From an uncultured Myxococcales bacterium (GTDB taxonomy: Bacteria; Myxococcota_A; Bradymonadia; UBA7976; UBA1532): a stretch of 22,181 nucleotides of DNA. The position numbers and the translations under genes are program-made. Numbering within the stretch: position 1 is the stretch's first letter; each line of letters begins with the position of its first letter. Location: positions 1-22,181 of the forward strand of contig CALBMW010000303.1 of the NCBI GenBank assembly GCA_937896275.1, written 5' to 3'. Positions 7,850-16,829 of the stretch are shown in pieces. Below the pieces are notes generated by a model. That model ran no database searches and had not been told where the DNA came from. It saw only the letters and a program-made list of their open reading frames with translations.

Positions 7850-10800
7850 TCACCGCACCACGCTCACCCCCACGCCCTCGGCCCAGGTCTTCTGGTCGTC
7901 GGTGTAGTACAGATACGCCGAGGACGCCGGCCCCATGAACTTGCCCGGCACCATCGCCACCAGGTCGAGCGGGATCTCCTTGACCTCGCTCGGCTTCATA
8001 TCCCGGAAGTACAAGACCACCTCGCGCGCCCGCGTCTCGTAGAAGGCGATGAGCTTCTTGTCCTTCAGCTCCTTCAACTGCCATGTCTGGTAGGTCAGGC
8101 CGCCCGGCAGACCGACGCGCGCCAAGGTCATCGGCTGGCCCTTGTCGGTCAGGTTGCTGACCGTCGCCGTCAGCCGCACGTTCTCGCCCATCTTGACCTG
8201 CGGCTTGGCGAGCGCCGTGGAGACGCCGATGGCCGCGTCGGGGTGCGTGGCGGGGTTCTTGGCGCGGTACTCGACGGCCAGGCTGTAGGGCAGCGAGCCC
8301 TCGCCCGCCAGCCGCAGCTCCACCTTGTTCTTGCCCGGCCTGAGGTGCGCGCCGAGGCCCTCGAAGACGATGGGCTCGCGGCGACCGGCGGCGAAGTCCT
8401 GGCGCGCGATCTCCTTGCCGTCGACGACCACCGTCACGGTGCCCGGGAACTTCGTCGTGCGCCCCTTCACCGCGTAGGTGGTCAGCGCCTTGAGCGACAA
8501 GATCGTGGACTGCGTCGAGCCCCAGTTCCCGAAGCCGCTGCGGTGGCCGTCCAGCCACTCGACGCCCTTGCGCACCGCGTCGCCGTGGCCGTCGGCCTCC
8601 ATGAGCGCCAGCAGCGCGAGGCCGGTGGTCTCGATGGTGAGCGTGTCGCCGCCGCTGCGCGTGATGCTGTGGTTGGCGCCGGTCCACGCCCCCTCGGCGT
8701 CCTGCATGGCCGCCAGGCGCTTGGTCGCGGCCTCACCCGCCGCGCGTCGCGCCGGTACGGCCAGCAGGGTGTTGGCGGCCAGCGCCAGCACATAGGGATC
8801 GGCCGTCGCCTCGGCCCGCGCCGCCTGCGCGTCGACCTCGCCGGGGAACTCGCCGGCCAGCCCCGCCGCCGCCACCGCGTAGGTGATGTAGGCGTTGGTC
8901 ACCTCCGGCGAGGCGCGGCCGAAGCTGTCGAGGGCCTGCGCCGACTGCTGGAAGCCGCCCTTCCCATCGCGCCGCTTCTTCAGCCACGCCACCGTGCGCT
9001 CGAGCATCCCGTCGTCGACGCCGCCATAGACCGCCTTCATGTCGAGGAACTGGAGGATGCCGTAGCTGGTCAGCGCCTCGTGGGGCGGCGAGCTGCCGAA
9101 CCACTCGAAGCCCTTGTCCTTGGTCTCGTAGCCGACCAGGCGGTTGTAGCCGCGGTCGATCAGCTTCGTCGTCCGCGCCACGAGCGCGGGATCGGCGTCG
9201 TCGTGGGACTGCAGATACTGCAGCACCATCACGTTGGGGTAGTTGCTGCTGCTCGTCTGCTCGAAGCAGCCGCTCGGCTCGCGGATGAGGCCCGCGAGGC
9301 CGCCAGTCATCGTGGCGAGCGGGCTGGGATACAGCGTGAGCGTGGACACCGCCGTCCCCGGCTCGGCGTCGCCGATGTCGACCGTCAGGCTCTCACCGGT
9401 CGGTGCCAGGGTGCCGGCGGCCTGCGTCATCTGCGGGAAACCGAGGGGCTCGACGGTCAGCTCGCGCTCGAAGGCGTCGGTCAGCCCGCCCGCGTCGGCG
9501 GCGAAGCGGACCTGCGTGCGGCCCTGCTTGCCGACCACCTTCAGCGGGTAGTACAGGCTGCGACGCGCCTTCGGCGGCAGCATCGGCTCGGGCAGCGCGG
9601 TCGGTGACTGCAGGCTCAACAGCTCGCCGAAGGTCGCCGTCAGCGACAGCGGCAGGCCACGGTCGCGCTCGTTGGTCAGCGTCAGCGGCAGCTCGAGCGT
9701 GTCGCCCTCGCTCACCGCGAGCGGCAGCTTGACGTCCATGCTGAAGGGCAGCGTCGAGGTCAGGACCTCCTCGTGCCGGCCCAGCAGCCCTCCGCCGGCG
9801 CCCTCGGCGAAGACGCGGAACGAGGTCACCGCGTCCGACACATGGAAGGTGACGGTCGCCTTGCCATCGGCACCGGTGCGCACCGCCGGCGCCCAGTAGA
9901 TGGTGTCGCGGAAGTCGGTGCGCGGCCCGCTGTACTCGAGCGGGTAGGTCGGCGTCGGGAAGACCCGCACCGGCGCGATGGGCGCGATGGCGAGTTGGTT
10001 CAGCACGCCCCGGCCCTGGGCCTTTCCCTGCGCCTCACCCCACTCGGCGTCGCCGGCCATCGCGGGCTCGTCGGCCTCTTCCTCGGCGTTGGCCACGAGG
10101 TCGTCGCCCATCGGCCTCCGCGCCAGACGGCGCGCCTGCACGTCCTCGCGCGCCCGATCGTCGCGCTTGGCCTGCTTGGCCATCTCGGGCATGGCCTCCG
10201 CCTCCTTCCGGGGCACCTCGATGGCGACCGCGGGCTCCGCGCGCATGGGCTCGGCCGCCGCGACGGGCTGCGCCTGCGGGGCCGGGTCCGGTGCGGGCGC
10301 CGCCGGGGGGGGCGGGATGGCGCCCGCCGCGAACCGGGCCCGGAGCTTGGGGGCGCCGCCCACCTGAATGCCCATGGCACCCTCGAGCGCCATGCCGCCG
10401 CCGCCACGCCCCATCCCGCGCAGGCCGAGGCCGCCGAAGTCGTTGGGCGGCGGGGGGGGCGGCGGGTTCTTCACCGTCTCCCAGTCGAAGCGCCGCCAGC
10501 CGCGCGTGCCGGTCAGCATCTCCATCGCGGCCGCCGATTTGGGCTCGGTGAGATCGAAGTAGAAGTTGGGCTCCTCGATGGTGCCGGGCACCTCGGGCTC
10601 CAGCAGCATCTTGCTCAGCAGGTGCCCCTTCTTGTCGTCGGCGAAGCTGATCACCGTGTCGTCCACCACGCTCAGCGCCAGCTCGGCGGCCATCGGCTTG
10701 CCCGCGGCGTCGGTGGTCGTGACCGAGAGCGCGACCTGCTCGCGCGGCACGTAGGCCGCTTGATCGGGGGTCACCTTGACCTGCAGTCCGTTGCGCCGGT

Positions 10801-12343
10801 TACGGAAGACGACGCGCTCGGCCACGGGGCTCAGCGAGGCGTCGAACACGGTCACCCGCGCCACGCCCTCGGCGCCCTGCTTCGCGGCGTCGGCGTTCTT
10901 CAGGTAGACGATGGCGGGCGCGTCGATGCCCACCTCGACGGCCGCCGCGTCGAGCAGCGCGTCGTGCTGCAGAGCGGTCACCACCACCTTGTGCGCCTCC
11001 GCGCAGCGGACCGCGACCGCCAGGGCCTCGGCCTGGCCGTCCACGTCGTCGAAGGTGCGGAGAACACAGCCCTTTTCGGCCGGGACCGGCAGGGCGTAGC
11101 GCTCCTTGACCCCCACCGGCCGCGTGATCTCGGCGTGGTACGAGCGCCCGGTGTTGGGCGTGAAGGTGAAGCGCCCCAGTCCATCGCGCACGCTGGTGAA
11201 CGTGGCGACCGTCGCCCCGTGATCGTCCAGCACCCGACCCTCGACGTCGGCGGGCTTGTCGATCATGTTTCGCGCCTCGAAGTACACCCGGCTCTCGAGG
11301 CCCTGAACAAGATCGCCGCCCTCGGGGAAGAACGACACCTGCATCTTGTCGAGCACGATGGGCACGCGCTTGCTCACCGACTCGGTGACGCCGCCGTCCT
11401 CGACCAGCACGGTCAGCAGCGCGTCGCCTCGCTCCATCTGCTTGGGCAGGTCGAAGCGCACCAGCCCGCCGCCCTCGTCGTTGGTGACGAGCTTCACGCG
11501 AGGCAGCTCGGCGCCGTCGAGCATGATCACCGCGGTGAGCGCCTGGTTTGCGAGCACCTCGCCGGTCGGGCGCTTGACCTCGATGGTCGCTGTGACCGTG
11601 TCGCCCGCCCCGTAGGCCTTGCGCACGAACTCCAGCTTCTTCTTCACGCGCGGCGGCTCGTAGGTGCTGACCACGATCGTCCGCTCGCCGGTCTCAACGC
11701 CGGCGAGCACCTTCACGGTGTACTCGCCACCCTGCACGCCGTCGGGGATCTCGAAGTCGTTGGCCGCCATGCCGGCCTGCTGGGCGACGCGCTTCTCGAT
11801 GACCACGGCGCCCTTGGGGCTGACGAGCTGATAGCGCACCGCGTCGGGCTGGTCGCCGCCCTTCCAGTCGCGCACGCGGAGGTCCCAGCTCTTGATCCAC
11901 ACCGTCTCGCCTGGGCGGTAGAGGGGCTTGTCGACCTGCACGTAGACGTGCTCGCCGATGTGCCCCTCGAAGTGGGTGGCCGTCTTCTTCAGCAGGTCGT
12001 CGACCGACGGCAGATCGGCCAGCCGCGGGCTCGCGGGGGGCGCGACCTCGGCCGGCGTCGGCGGCTGAACCGTCTTCTTCCCGGGGGCGTCCGGGTCGGC
12101 CGCCAGGCCCGCGCCTGCGCTGGCGCCCGGGTGGTCGCCGGCCCGGTCGTCCGCCTCGGCGGTCGACTCGCCGTCGCCGCCCGCCATGCCCGGCCGATCC
12201 ACGTCCTGCTCCGCGGGCGGCGTGCAGGCGCCGAGCCCGGCCACCAGCCCCGCCATCAGCGCAACGGCCACCCAGTCACGAGATCGCACCTGGGCCAAAG
12301 ATCGCACCCGGTCGAGGGATCGCACCCAGTCCAGAGATCGCAT
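7850..12343 (-). CDS. Thioester-containing bacterial alpha-2-macroglobulin lipoprotein
   Basis: Encodes 1497 aa, close to the usual size of bacterial macroglobulins. Such proteins are thought to trap foreign proteases in the periplasm through a reactive thioester. Layout: signal peptide with a repeated n-region and lipobox LGAC (Cys40); acidic/Pro linker 41-125; MG2-type strand HVYVQVDKPLYRPGETVWIK (132-151); MG3-like FFPEGGDLVQGLESRVYFEA near 335-355; a segment ending GTRGWRRFDW near 605-620; a Pro/Gly/Ala/charged disordered region at about 624-795 where the bait would lie; the A2M domain from DTIYWAPAV near 812; thioester motif GCFEQ at 1025-1029 (Cys1026, Gln1029) followed by a helical thioester domain; then C-terminal MG domains. 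Start ATG 12343 has GAGGAA seven nucleotides upstream; ATG 12358 or 12484 would bury the signal. E. coli pairs this gene with pbpC; here an M23 peptidase lies upstream. Confidence 0.95.
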   Translation of the reverse strand: MRSLDWVRSLDRVRSLAQVRSRDWVAVALMAGLVAGLGACTPPAEQDVDRPGMAGGDGESTAEADDRAGDHPGASAGAGLAADPDAPGKKTVQPPTPAEVAPPASPRLADLPSVDDLLKKTATHFEGHIGEHVYVQVDKPLYRPGETVWIKSWDLRVRDWKGGDQPDAVRYQLVSPKGAVVIEKRVAQQAGMAANDFEIPDGVQGGEYTVKVLAGVETGERTIVVSTYEPPRVKKKLEFVRKAYGAGDTVTATIEVKRPTGEVLANQALTAVIMLDGAELPRVKLVTNDEGGGLVRFDLPKQMERGDALLTVLVEDGGVTESVSKRVPIVLDKMQVSFFPEGGDLVQGLESRVYFEARNMIDKPADVEGRVLDDHGATVATFTSVRDGLGRFTFTPNTGRSYHAEITRPVGVKERYALPVPAEKGCVLRTFDDVDGQAEALAVAVRCAEAHKVVVTALQHDALLDAAAVEVGIDAPAIVYLKNADAAKQGAEGVARVTVFDASLSPVAERVVFRNRRNGLQVKVTPDQAAYVPREQVALSVTTTDAAGKPMAAELALSVVDDTVISFADDKKGHLLSKMLLEPEVPGTIEEPNFYFDLTEPKSAAAMEMLTGTRGWRRFDWETVKNPPPPPPPNDFGGLGLRGMGRGGGGMALEGAMGIQVGGAPKLRARFAAGAIPPPPAAPAPDPAPQAQPVAAAEPMRAEPAVAIEVPRKEAEAMPEMAKQAKRDDRAREDVQARRLARRPMGDDLVANAEEEADEPAMAGDAEWGEAQGKAQGRGVLNQLAIAPIAPVRVFPTPTYPLEYSGPRTDFRDTIYWAPAVRTGADGKATVTFHVSDAVTSFRVFAEGAGGGLLGRHEEVLTSTLPFSMDVKLPLAVSEGDTLELPLTLTNERDRGLPLSLTATFGELLSLQSPTALPEPMLPPKARRSLYYPLKVVGKQGRTQVRFAADAGGLTDAFERELTVEPLGFPQMTQAAGTLAPTGESLTVDIGDAEPGTAVSTLTLYPSPLATMTGGLAGLIREPSGCFEQTSSSNYPNVMVLQYLQSHDDADPALVARTTKLIDRGYNRLVGYETKDKGFEWFGSSPPHEALTSYGILQFLDMKAVYGGVDDGMLERTVAWLKKRRDGKGGFQQSAQALDSFGRASPEVTNAYITYAVAAAGLAGEFPGEVDAQAARAEATADPYVLALAANTLLAVPARRAAGEAATKRLAAMQDAEGAWTGANHSITRSGGDTLTIETTGLALLALMEADGHGDAVRKGVEWLDGHRSGFGNWGSTQSTILSLKALTTYAVKGRTTKFPGTVTVVVDGKEIARQDFAAGRREPIVFEGLGAHLRPGKNKVELRLAGEGSLPYSLAVEYRAKNPATHPDAAIGVSTALAKPQVKMGENVRLTATVSNLTDKGQPMTLARVGLPGGLTYQTWQLKELKDKKLIAFYETRAREVVLYFRDMKPSEVKEIPLDLVAMVPGKFMGPASSAYLYYTDDQKTWAEGVGVSVVR

Positions 12344-12344
12344 C
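12282..12344 (-). repeat. Four 18-nt repeats in the macroglobulin signal-peptide n-region
   Basis: GATCGCACC (GATCGCATC in the last unit, by plus-strand order) starts at 12282, 12300, 12318 and 12336, exactly 18 nt apart. On the coding strand it encodes four hexapeptides, RSLDWV, RSLDRV, RSLAQV and RSRDWV, ahead of the hydrophobic core. A further decayed half-unit may lie at 12266-12281. Confidence 0.85.
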
Positions 12345-12575
12345 GCGTCTTCCTCCATCGCGTCCGCGCACCGCTTGCACGTCCCGTTCGTCTCGAGGAT
12401 CCACCGCTGCGCGAATCCGACGACATGGACCCCGGCGAGGGCGAGAGGTTCGCGCGCGACGCCGTGCGGCGCGATTCCGCTCACATCGGCAGGCTCGCCG
12501 CAACGTCGGCGCGACGGCGGCGGGGCGGTCGGCGCGTGGATGGCTGGGTATCACGATCACTGGGGCGACCCGGAT

Positions 12576-13550
12576 CTACTCGGCGGGCAGAAGGGTCCGC
12601 AGGCGCTGCACCTCGGCCTTGAAGGGCTCGAGCGCGGCCGCGGGCAGCTTACGGCGGCTGCTGCCGTGGTATTCGAGGGGATCGAGGATCGTGGAGCCCC
12701 GCTCGAGCTGGTAATGCAGGTGGGGCGCGGTGGAGCGGCCGCTGTTGCCCGTGAGGCCGATGACCTGGCCCGCCTTCACCGCCTGCCCCGGCTTCACCTT
12801 GGTGGCGTCGAGGTGCAGGAACTTGGCGTGCACTCCATCCTCGTACTCGAGCTCCACCGACTTGCCGTTGAAGGTGGTGTTCCAGTCGGTCTGCACCACC
12901 TTGCCGCGGCGCGGCGCGGTGACCTCGGTGCCCACGGGCGTCTTGAAGTCCATCCCGGCGTGGGTGGGGCGGTCCTTGAGCAGGCTGGTGACCTGCTCGT
13001 AGTCGTCGAGCGGGCCGTCCACCAGGCGAAAAGGGACCTCGGTGCCGTCGGCGCGCCACCAGCTCGGCCAGGTGTCGTCGGGCGCCAGATATTTGTAGGC
13101 GTCGAGGGTCTTGCCCAGTTTGCCCGACACGTAGCGGGCCACGGCGACGTCGTAGTTGGCGTCGGCCGTGGGGCGCCAGACCACCTCGATGCGATCGCCC
13201 TTGAGCACGTCCTGCTGCGCGTCCAGGTCCCAGACGAACAGGCGCGCGTAGACCGCCGCGACGGCCGGGCCCTCGGCGCCCAGCTGCTCGAAGGCGCGGG
13301 CGATGGAGTGCTCGACGGTGGCCTTGAACACGCGCCAGTCGCTGTTGGCCGAGGCCGGTGGCTTGGGCGGCGTGGCGTCGGCGGCCTCGCCCGCGTCCTC
13401 CTCGGGCGCGCTCGGCGCCTCGCCCGCGACCACCGTGTCACGCGTGTCCGGGGGCGGCGCGCCGTGCCGGGTCGCCAGCAGGTAGACGTTGAGCGCCACC
13501 GAGAGGGCCAGGAGGCCGATGAGGAAGGGGCTTTGTCGCATGGGCGACAT
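12576..13550 (-). CDS. Membrane-anchored M23 (LytM-type) metallo-endopeptidase
   Basis: Encodes 324 aa. Residues 8-27 are one uncleaved membrane segment (FLIGLLALSVALNVYLLA), followed by an acidic Pro/Ala linker to about 70. Residues 73-185 form an N-terminal domain like that of MepM/Csd3-type peptidases (VWDLDAQQDVLKGDRIEVVW). Residues 195-295 are the M23 catalytic domain with the complete zinc set: His197 and Asp201 in HAGMD, then His277 and His279 in HLHYQ, with the helper His246. M23 enzymes cut peptide cross-links in murein, so it should act on peptidoglycan from the periplasmic face. It lies 44 nt after the acylase gene and is probably co-transcribed. Start ATG 13550 or ATG 13541; no strong ribosome binding site distinguishes them. 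Confidence 0.93.
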   Translation of the reverse strand: MSPMRQSPFLIGLLALSVALNVYLLATRHGAPPPDTRDTVVAGEAPSAPEEDAGEAADATPPKPPASANSDWRVFKATVEHSIARAFEQLGAEGPAVAAVYARLFVWDLDAQQDVLKGDRIEVVWRPTADANYDVAVARYVSGKLGKTLDAYKYLAPDDTWPSWWRADGTEVPFRLVDGPLDDYEQVTSLLKDRPTHAGMDFKTPVGTEVTAPRRGKVVQTDWNTTFNGKSVELEYEDGVHAKFLHLDATKVKPGQAVKAGQVIGLTGNSGRSTAPHLHYQLERGSTILDPLEYHGSSRRKLPAAALEPFKAEVQRLRTLLPAE

Positions 13551-13594
13551 CTACCCACATTTCGGCACCGGTGCACAAGGGGGCACGCGCGGAC

Positions 13595-16500
13595 TCAGCG
13601 CGCGCCCGTGTAGACCTCGCGTCCGACCGCCCCCTCGACCACCTGATCGAGGTGAAAACGTAATGGATACGTCTGGTTAGCCAGCCACAGGGCGGCCTGA
13701 TCGGCGAAGTGTTCCGAGGTCGTCAGGCCTGACTGGCCGCCGGGGATGACGTTCTGGCCCGTCACGCGGCCGTCGGGGTGCAGGGCGATGACCATGCGCT
13801 TGACCGGACCATCCCGGTACTCGAAGCGGTCGGTGCGGTAGCCGGGATCGGCGTTGTCGACGCTGTACTGATCGCCCGGCCGCGGGAAGCCCACGAGGTC
13901 GTGCCGGGGATCGTCGGCCGGCAGGCGCTCCGCGGTGAGCGGCAGCGTGTCGGTGGTGATGGCGAAGCGGTCGATCAGCACCGAGAAGCTGGCGATGTCG
14001 CCCACGAAGGGCGCCAGGATCGACTCGAAGCGCACGGTGTGGCGCAGGCCCCACAGCCAGGCGTCCATGTCGTCGGTGCCGAAGCCACCCTCCCCCGGTG
14101 CGTCGGGCTCGCTGGTCAGGAAGTCGAGGGCTTGGCGCAGGGCGATGAGCGCGACCTCGTCGCTGCGCTCGACCTCGGGCGTCTCGAGCACGTCGAAGAG
14201 CACCGACTCGCCGGTGTCGGGGTTCCACGAGGCCAGGCCGCTCGGGTTGTCGGGCCCGCGGCCGTTGACGAGGTTGAACAGCGTGCGGCCGACCGTGCCG
14301 TCGTCGGTCATGCGGTTGCCGGGCGTGCGCCGCTCGTCGCCGAGCACGGTCTCGGCGAACTGCGCCAGCCAGGCGTTGAAGATCATCGTCGCCACGGCCA
14401 GCGCGGGCTCGCCGTCGACGGGTTGGTGGTAGAAGGTCTCGACCCCGGAGGGCGTGGGGAAGTCGGCCTCGCTCCACGCCCGCAGGCGCGCCTCCACCGC
14501 GTCGAAGCCAACGGCGTTGGTCGCGTAGAGCGCCGCGACGCGCGCGTCCGCGCCGGTGAGGGCCGCGGCGCTCCGCGACAGGGCCCGTGCGCCCCCGATC
14601 GACTCCACCAGGAAGCCGGCCCACAGCGCGCCGGTGCCCGACTTCGTGTCGCCCTGGATGCTCGCCATCGTCGCCACGTCGGCGGTGTGCGCCGCCGCGG
14701 CCTCGGCCACCCGCTCGGCGATGCGACCGGCCCGGACGCCGATCGCCCACGGCCCGCCGATGTAGATCGGGTCGTCGCCCAGTGAGCCGTCGGCCGACAG
14801 CCCCGAAGGATCGTTGTTGGCCGACACCAGGTAGCCGCTCTCGGGGTCGACGAGGCGCGGAAAATCGGCGTAGGGCACCACGCAAGCGGCCGGATCGTCA
14901 CTGGACTCGTCCACGGTGCCGTCGGGGTTGTAGCGCAGCGTGAAGCCGCCGTGGACGGTGCCATCGAGGATCACCTGCGGATCGCTGCCCGGCGCGAAGC
15001 GGCGGCCGTCCTCGGTGCGCGCGAAGTCGTTGCGGCATGGGGCGGCGTCGTAGCCGGTGGCCATGATGTGGCCCCCCGAGTCCGCCGCGACGAAGTGGCT
15101 GCCGAAGACCGCGAGCTTGCGCTGCGCCGCCGAGAACTCATCGAGGTCACGCGCCTCGGCCAGTGCGTAGTAGGCGCCGATGGCGTCGCCCACGTCGAGG
15201 TAGGTGGCGTCGAGCGTAAGCCCGACGATCACGCCGTCGCCGTCCACGTCGGCCGGCACCACGGGGCCCTCGCCCAGGTTGAGGCCGACCTCGCCCTCCT
15301 CGGCCGCGCGCCCCTCGATCGCCAGGAAGCGGCGGCCGTCGAAGGTCTGGAACAGCGGCTGCGTGACGGCGCCGCCGGCGCTCATCAGCAGGGCGACCGC
15401 GCGCGTCTCGTAGGTCTCGTCGCGGCGCTGCACCGGCATCCACTCGCCGTGGAAGAAGGTCGCGTCGGGCAGGCCATCGGCGCCCAGCCGCACCTGCTCC
15501 CGGTAGTAGTCCACGGTGTCGCTGTAGAAGCACGTGAAGCTCCACGCGACCTTGCCGTTGGTGCCCACGCCCAGCGCCGGCAGGCCCGCGATGTAGTTGC
15601 CGCGCACGTGCCAGTCGTCGCCGCCGAGCACGCCTGTGTCGGCGCCGGTCTGATAGAAGTAGGCCGGCACGGCCAGGGGCAGGTGGCCATCCCCCGCGAG
15701 CAGCGTGGCGCCGTCCGTCGTGTGGCCCCCGGCCACGGCCCAGGCGTTGGAGCCGACGTCGGCGACGCCCTTGCTGCGCCAGGCCTCGAGGCGATCGGCC
15801 GTGCGGGTGAGCATGCCGGGCGGAAAGTGGAAGGGCGGGGCCACGTCGAGCGCGCCGCCCGATACGACCGGCCGCGGGGCGGCCTTCCGCTGCGACTGGT
15901 TCTCGGTGAAGACCGAGACGATGGGCTCCACCCGATAGAAGATGTCGTCGCGCAGGCCGCGCTCGCGCAGCTCGGCGAAGGGCGCGCCCTCGAAGGCGCC
16001 GTAGGTGTCGAGCAGGGCGGCCGTGCGCTGCACCTCGCCCTTGGCGCACGTGCTCTGGTCGAGGATCACCGCGGCGAAGGCCAGCACGTCGAGCGTCTCG
16101 AAGGGCGCCATCAGCTCCACCGGGCGGCGGGCGCCCAGCAGCGGGGCGGCCAGCATCAGCTCGCTGGGGGGCGGCAGCTCGCCGGCGGCGACGGCGTCGA
16201 TGTAGGCGTTGATGCCCTCGGTGAAGGCGTCGATCTCTGCGCGGCGGGCGGGGGTGAGGGCGTCGAGGAGGCGGTGGGCGGCCTCGGGCAGGCCCTGAGC
16301 GCGCGACGTGATGTCGGTGTCGAGGACGAGATCGCCGACCAACTCGCTCAGCCGGCCCAGCGCCAAGCGGCGCGCGAGGTCCATCATCCAGAAGCGGTCC
16401 TTGGCCATGAGGAAGCCGTGCACGCGCGCGAGATCGCGGCGGTTGGCGGCGTAGATGTGGGGAACGTCGCCCTCGGTGCGCACCACATGGACGGGGGCCT

Positions 16501-16792
16501 CGAGCCCGGGGATCGTGCGCCGCGTGGTCTCGGGGACGCCGTAGAGCATCGCCTGCTCGGGCGTCCCGGGGACGAAGGCGTCGGGGGGGCCGGCGTCGGC
16601 GGGGGTCGCGTCGGGCGGCGCGGCGTCGGGGGGCAGGGCGTCGGCGCGGGCTGCGTCCGCGACCGCCTGATCGAAGGCCCCGAGGTCACCTCCCGAGGCG
16701 TCGCCGAAATCGGGCTGGGTGTCGTCGTCGCAGGCGGCCAGCAGGATCGGCAGGGCCAGCGCGAGGCACCGGGTCAGCATCTTCATCAACAT
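13595..16792 (-). CDS. Penicillin acylase-family Ntn-hydrolase lipoprotein
   Basis: Encodes 1065 aa, longer than the usual 750-850 aa. The signal peptide ends in lipobox LAAC (Cys13, followed by Asp at +2), with a long Asp/Ala/Pro linker to about 75. The acylase fold begins at VHVVRTEGDVPHIYAANRRDL. FLMAKDRFWMMDLARRLALG is the classic alpha-subunit helix. Self-cleavage is expected before Ser348 in VGSNAWAVAG, the new N-terminal nucleophile of the beta subunit. SANNDPSGL carries the expected oxyanion-hole Asn. Family members hydrolyse penicillins, acyl-homoserine lactones or other amides; the substrate here is unknown. Extra length is spread through the beta chain, with several Cys suggesting disulfides. 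Start ATG 16792 has AAGGA six nucleotides upstream; ATG 16813 is an alternative. It follows the CapA-like gene by 37 nt, so an operon is likely. Confidence 0.93.
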   Translation of the reverse strand: MLMKMLTRCLALALPILLAACDDDTQPDFGDASGGDLGAFDQAVADAARADALPPDAAPPDATPADAGPPDAFVPGTPEQAMLYGVPETTRRTIPGLEAPVHVVRTEGDVPHIYAANRRDLARVHGFLMAKDRFWMMDLARRLALGRLSELVGDLVLDTDITSRAQGLPEAAHRLLDALTPARRAEIDAFTEGINAYIDAVAAGELPPPSELMLAAPLLGARRPVELMAPFETLDVLAFAAVILDQSTCAKGEVQRTAALLDTYGAFEGAPFAELRERGLRDDIFYRVEPIVSVFTENQSQRKAAPRPVVSGGALDVAPPFHFPPGMLTRTADRLEAWRSKGVADVGSNAWAVAGGHTTDGATLLAGDGHLPLAVPAYFYQTGADTGVLGGDDWHVRGNYIAGLPALGVGTNGKVAWSFTCFYSDTVDYYREQVRLGADGLPDATFFHGEWMPVQRRDETYETRAVALLMSAGGAVTQPLFQTFDGRRFLAIEGRAAEEGEVGLNLGEGPVVPADVDGDGVIVGLTLDATYLDVGDAIGAYYALAEARDLDEFSAAQRKLAVFGSHFVAADSGGHIMATGYDAAPCRNDFARTEDGRRFAPGSDPQVILDGTVHGGFTLRYNPDGTVDESSDDPAACVVPYADFPRLVDPESGYLVSANNDPSGLSADGSLGDDPIYIGGPWAIGVRAGRIAERVAEAAAAHTADVATMASIQGDTKSGTGALWAGFLVESIGGARALSRSAAALTGADARVAALYATNAVGFDAVEARLRAWSEADFPTPSGVETFYHQPVDGEPALAVATMIFNAWLAQFAETVLGDERRTPGNRMTDDGTVGRTLFNLVNGRGPDNPSGLASWNPDTGESVLFDVLETPEVERSDEVALIALRQALDFLTSEPDAPGEGGFGTDDMDAWLWGLRHTVRFESILAPFVGDIASFSVLIDRFAITTDTLPLTAERLPADDPRHDLVGFPRPGDQYSVDNADPGYRTDRFEYRDGPVKRMVIALHPDGRVTGQNVIPGGQSGLTTSEHFADQAALWLANQTYPLRFHLDQVVEGAVGREVYTGAR

Positions 16793-16829
16793 CGGATTCC
16801 TTCGTCGAAACATGGACTTGTGGCCGAGG

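Noticed and set aside
7827..7851. Bidirectional terminator between nucleotidyltransferase and macroglobulin
   Set aside because: Only a 5-bp AGGGC/GCCCT stem with no T-tract; position is suggestive but the structure is too weak to list.
12344..12484. Longer N-terminus of the macroglobulin
   Set aside because: It would place 47 residues before the signal peptide. ATG 12343 has a proper GAGGAA site and starts the n-region.
9773..12622. 949-codon plus-strand ORF opposite the macroglobulin gene
   Set aside because: Antisense shadow; no signal, domain or ribosome binding site, while the opposite strand has a thioester and MG motifs.
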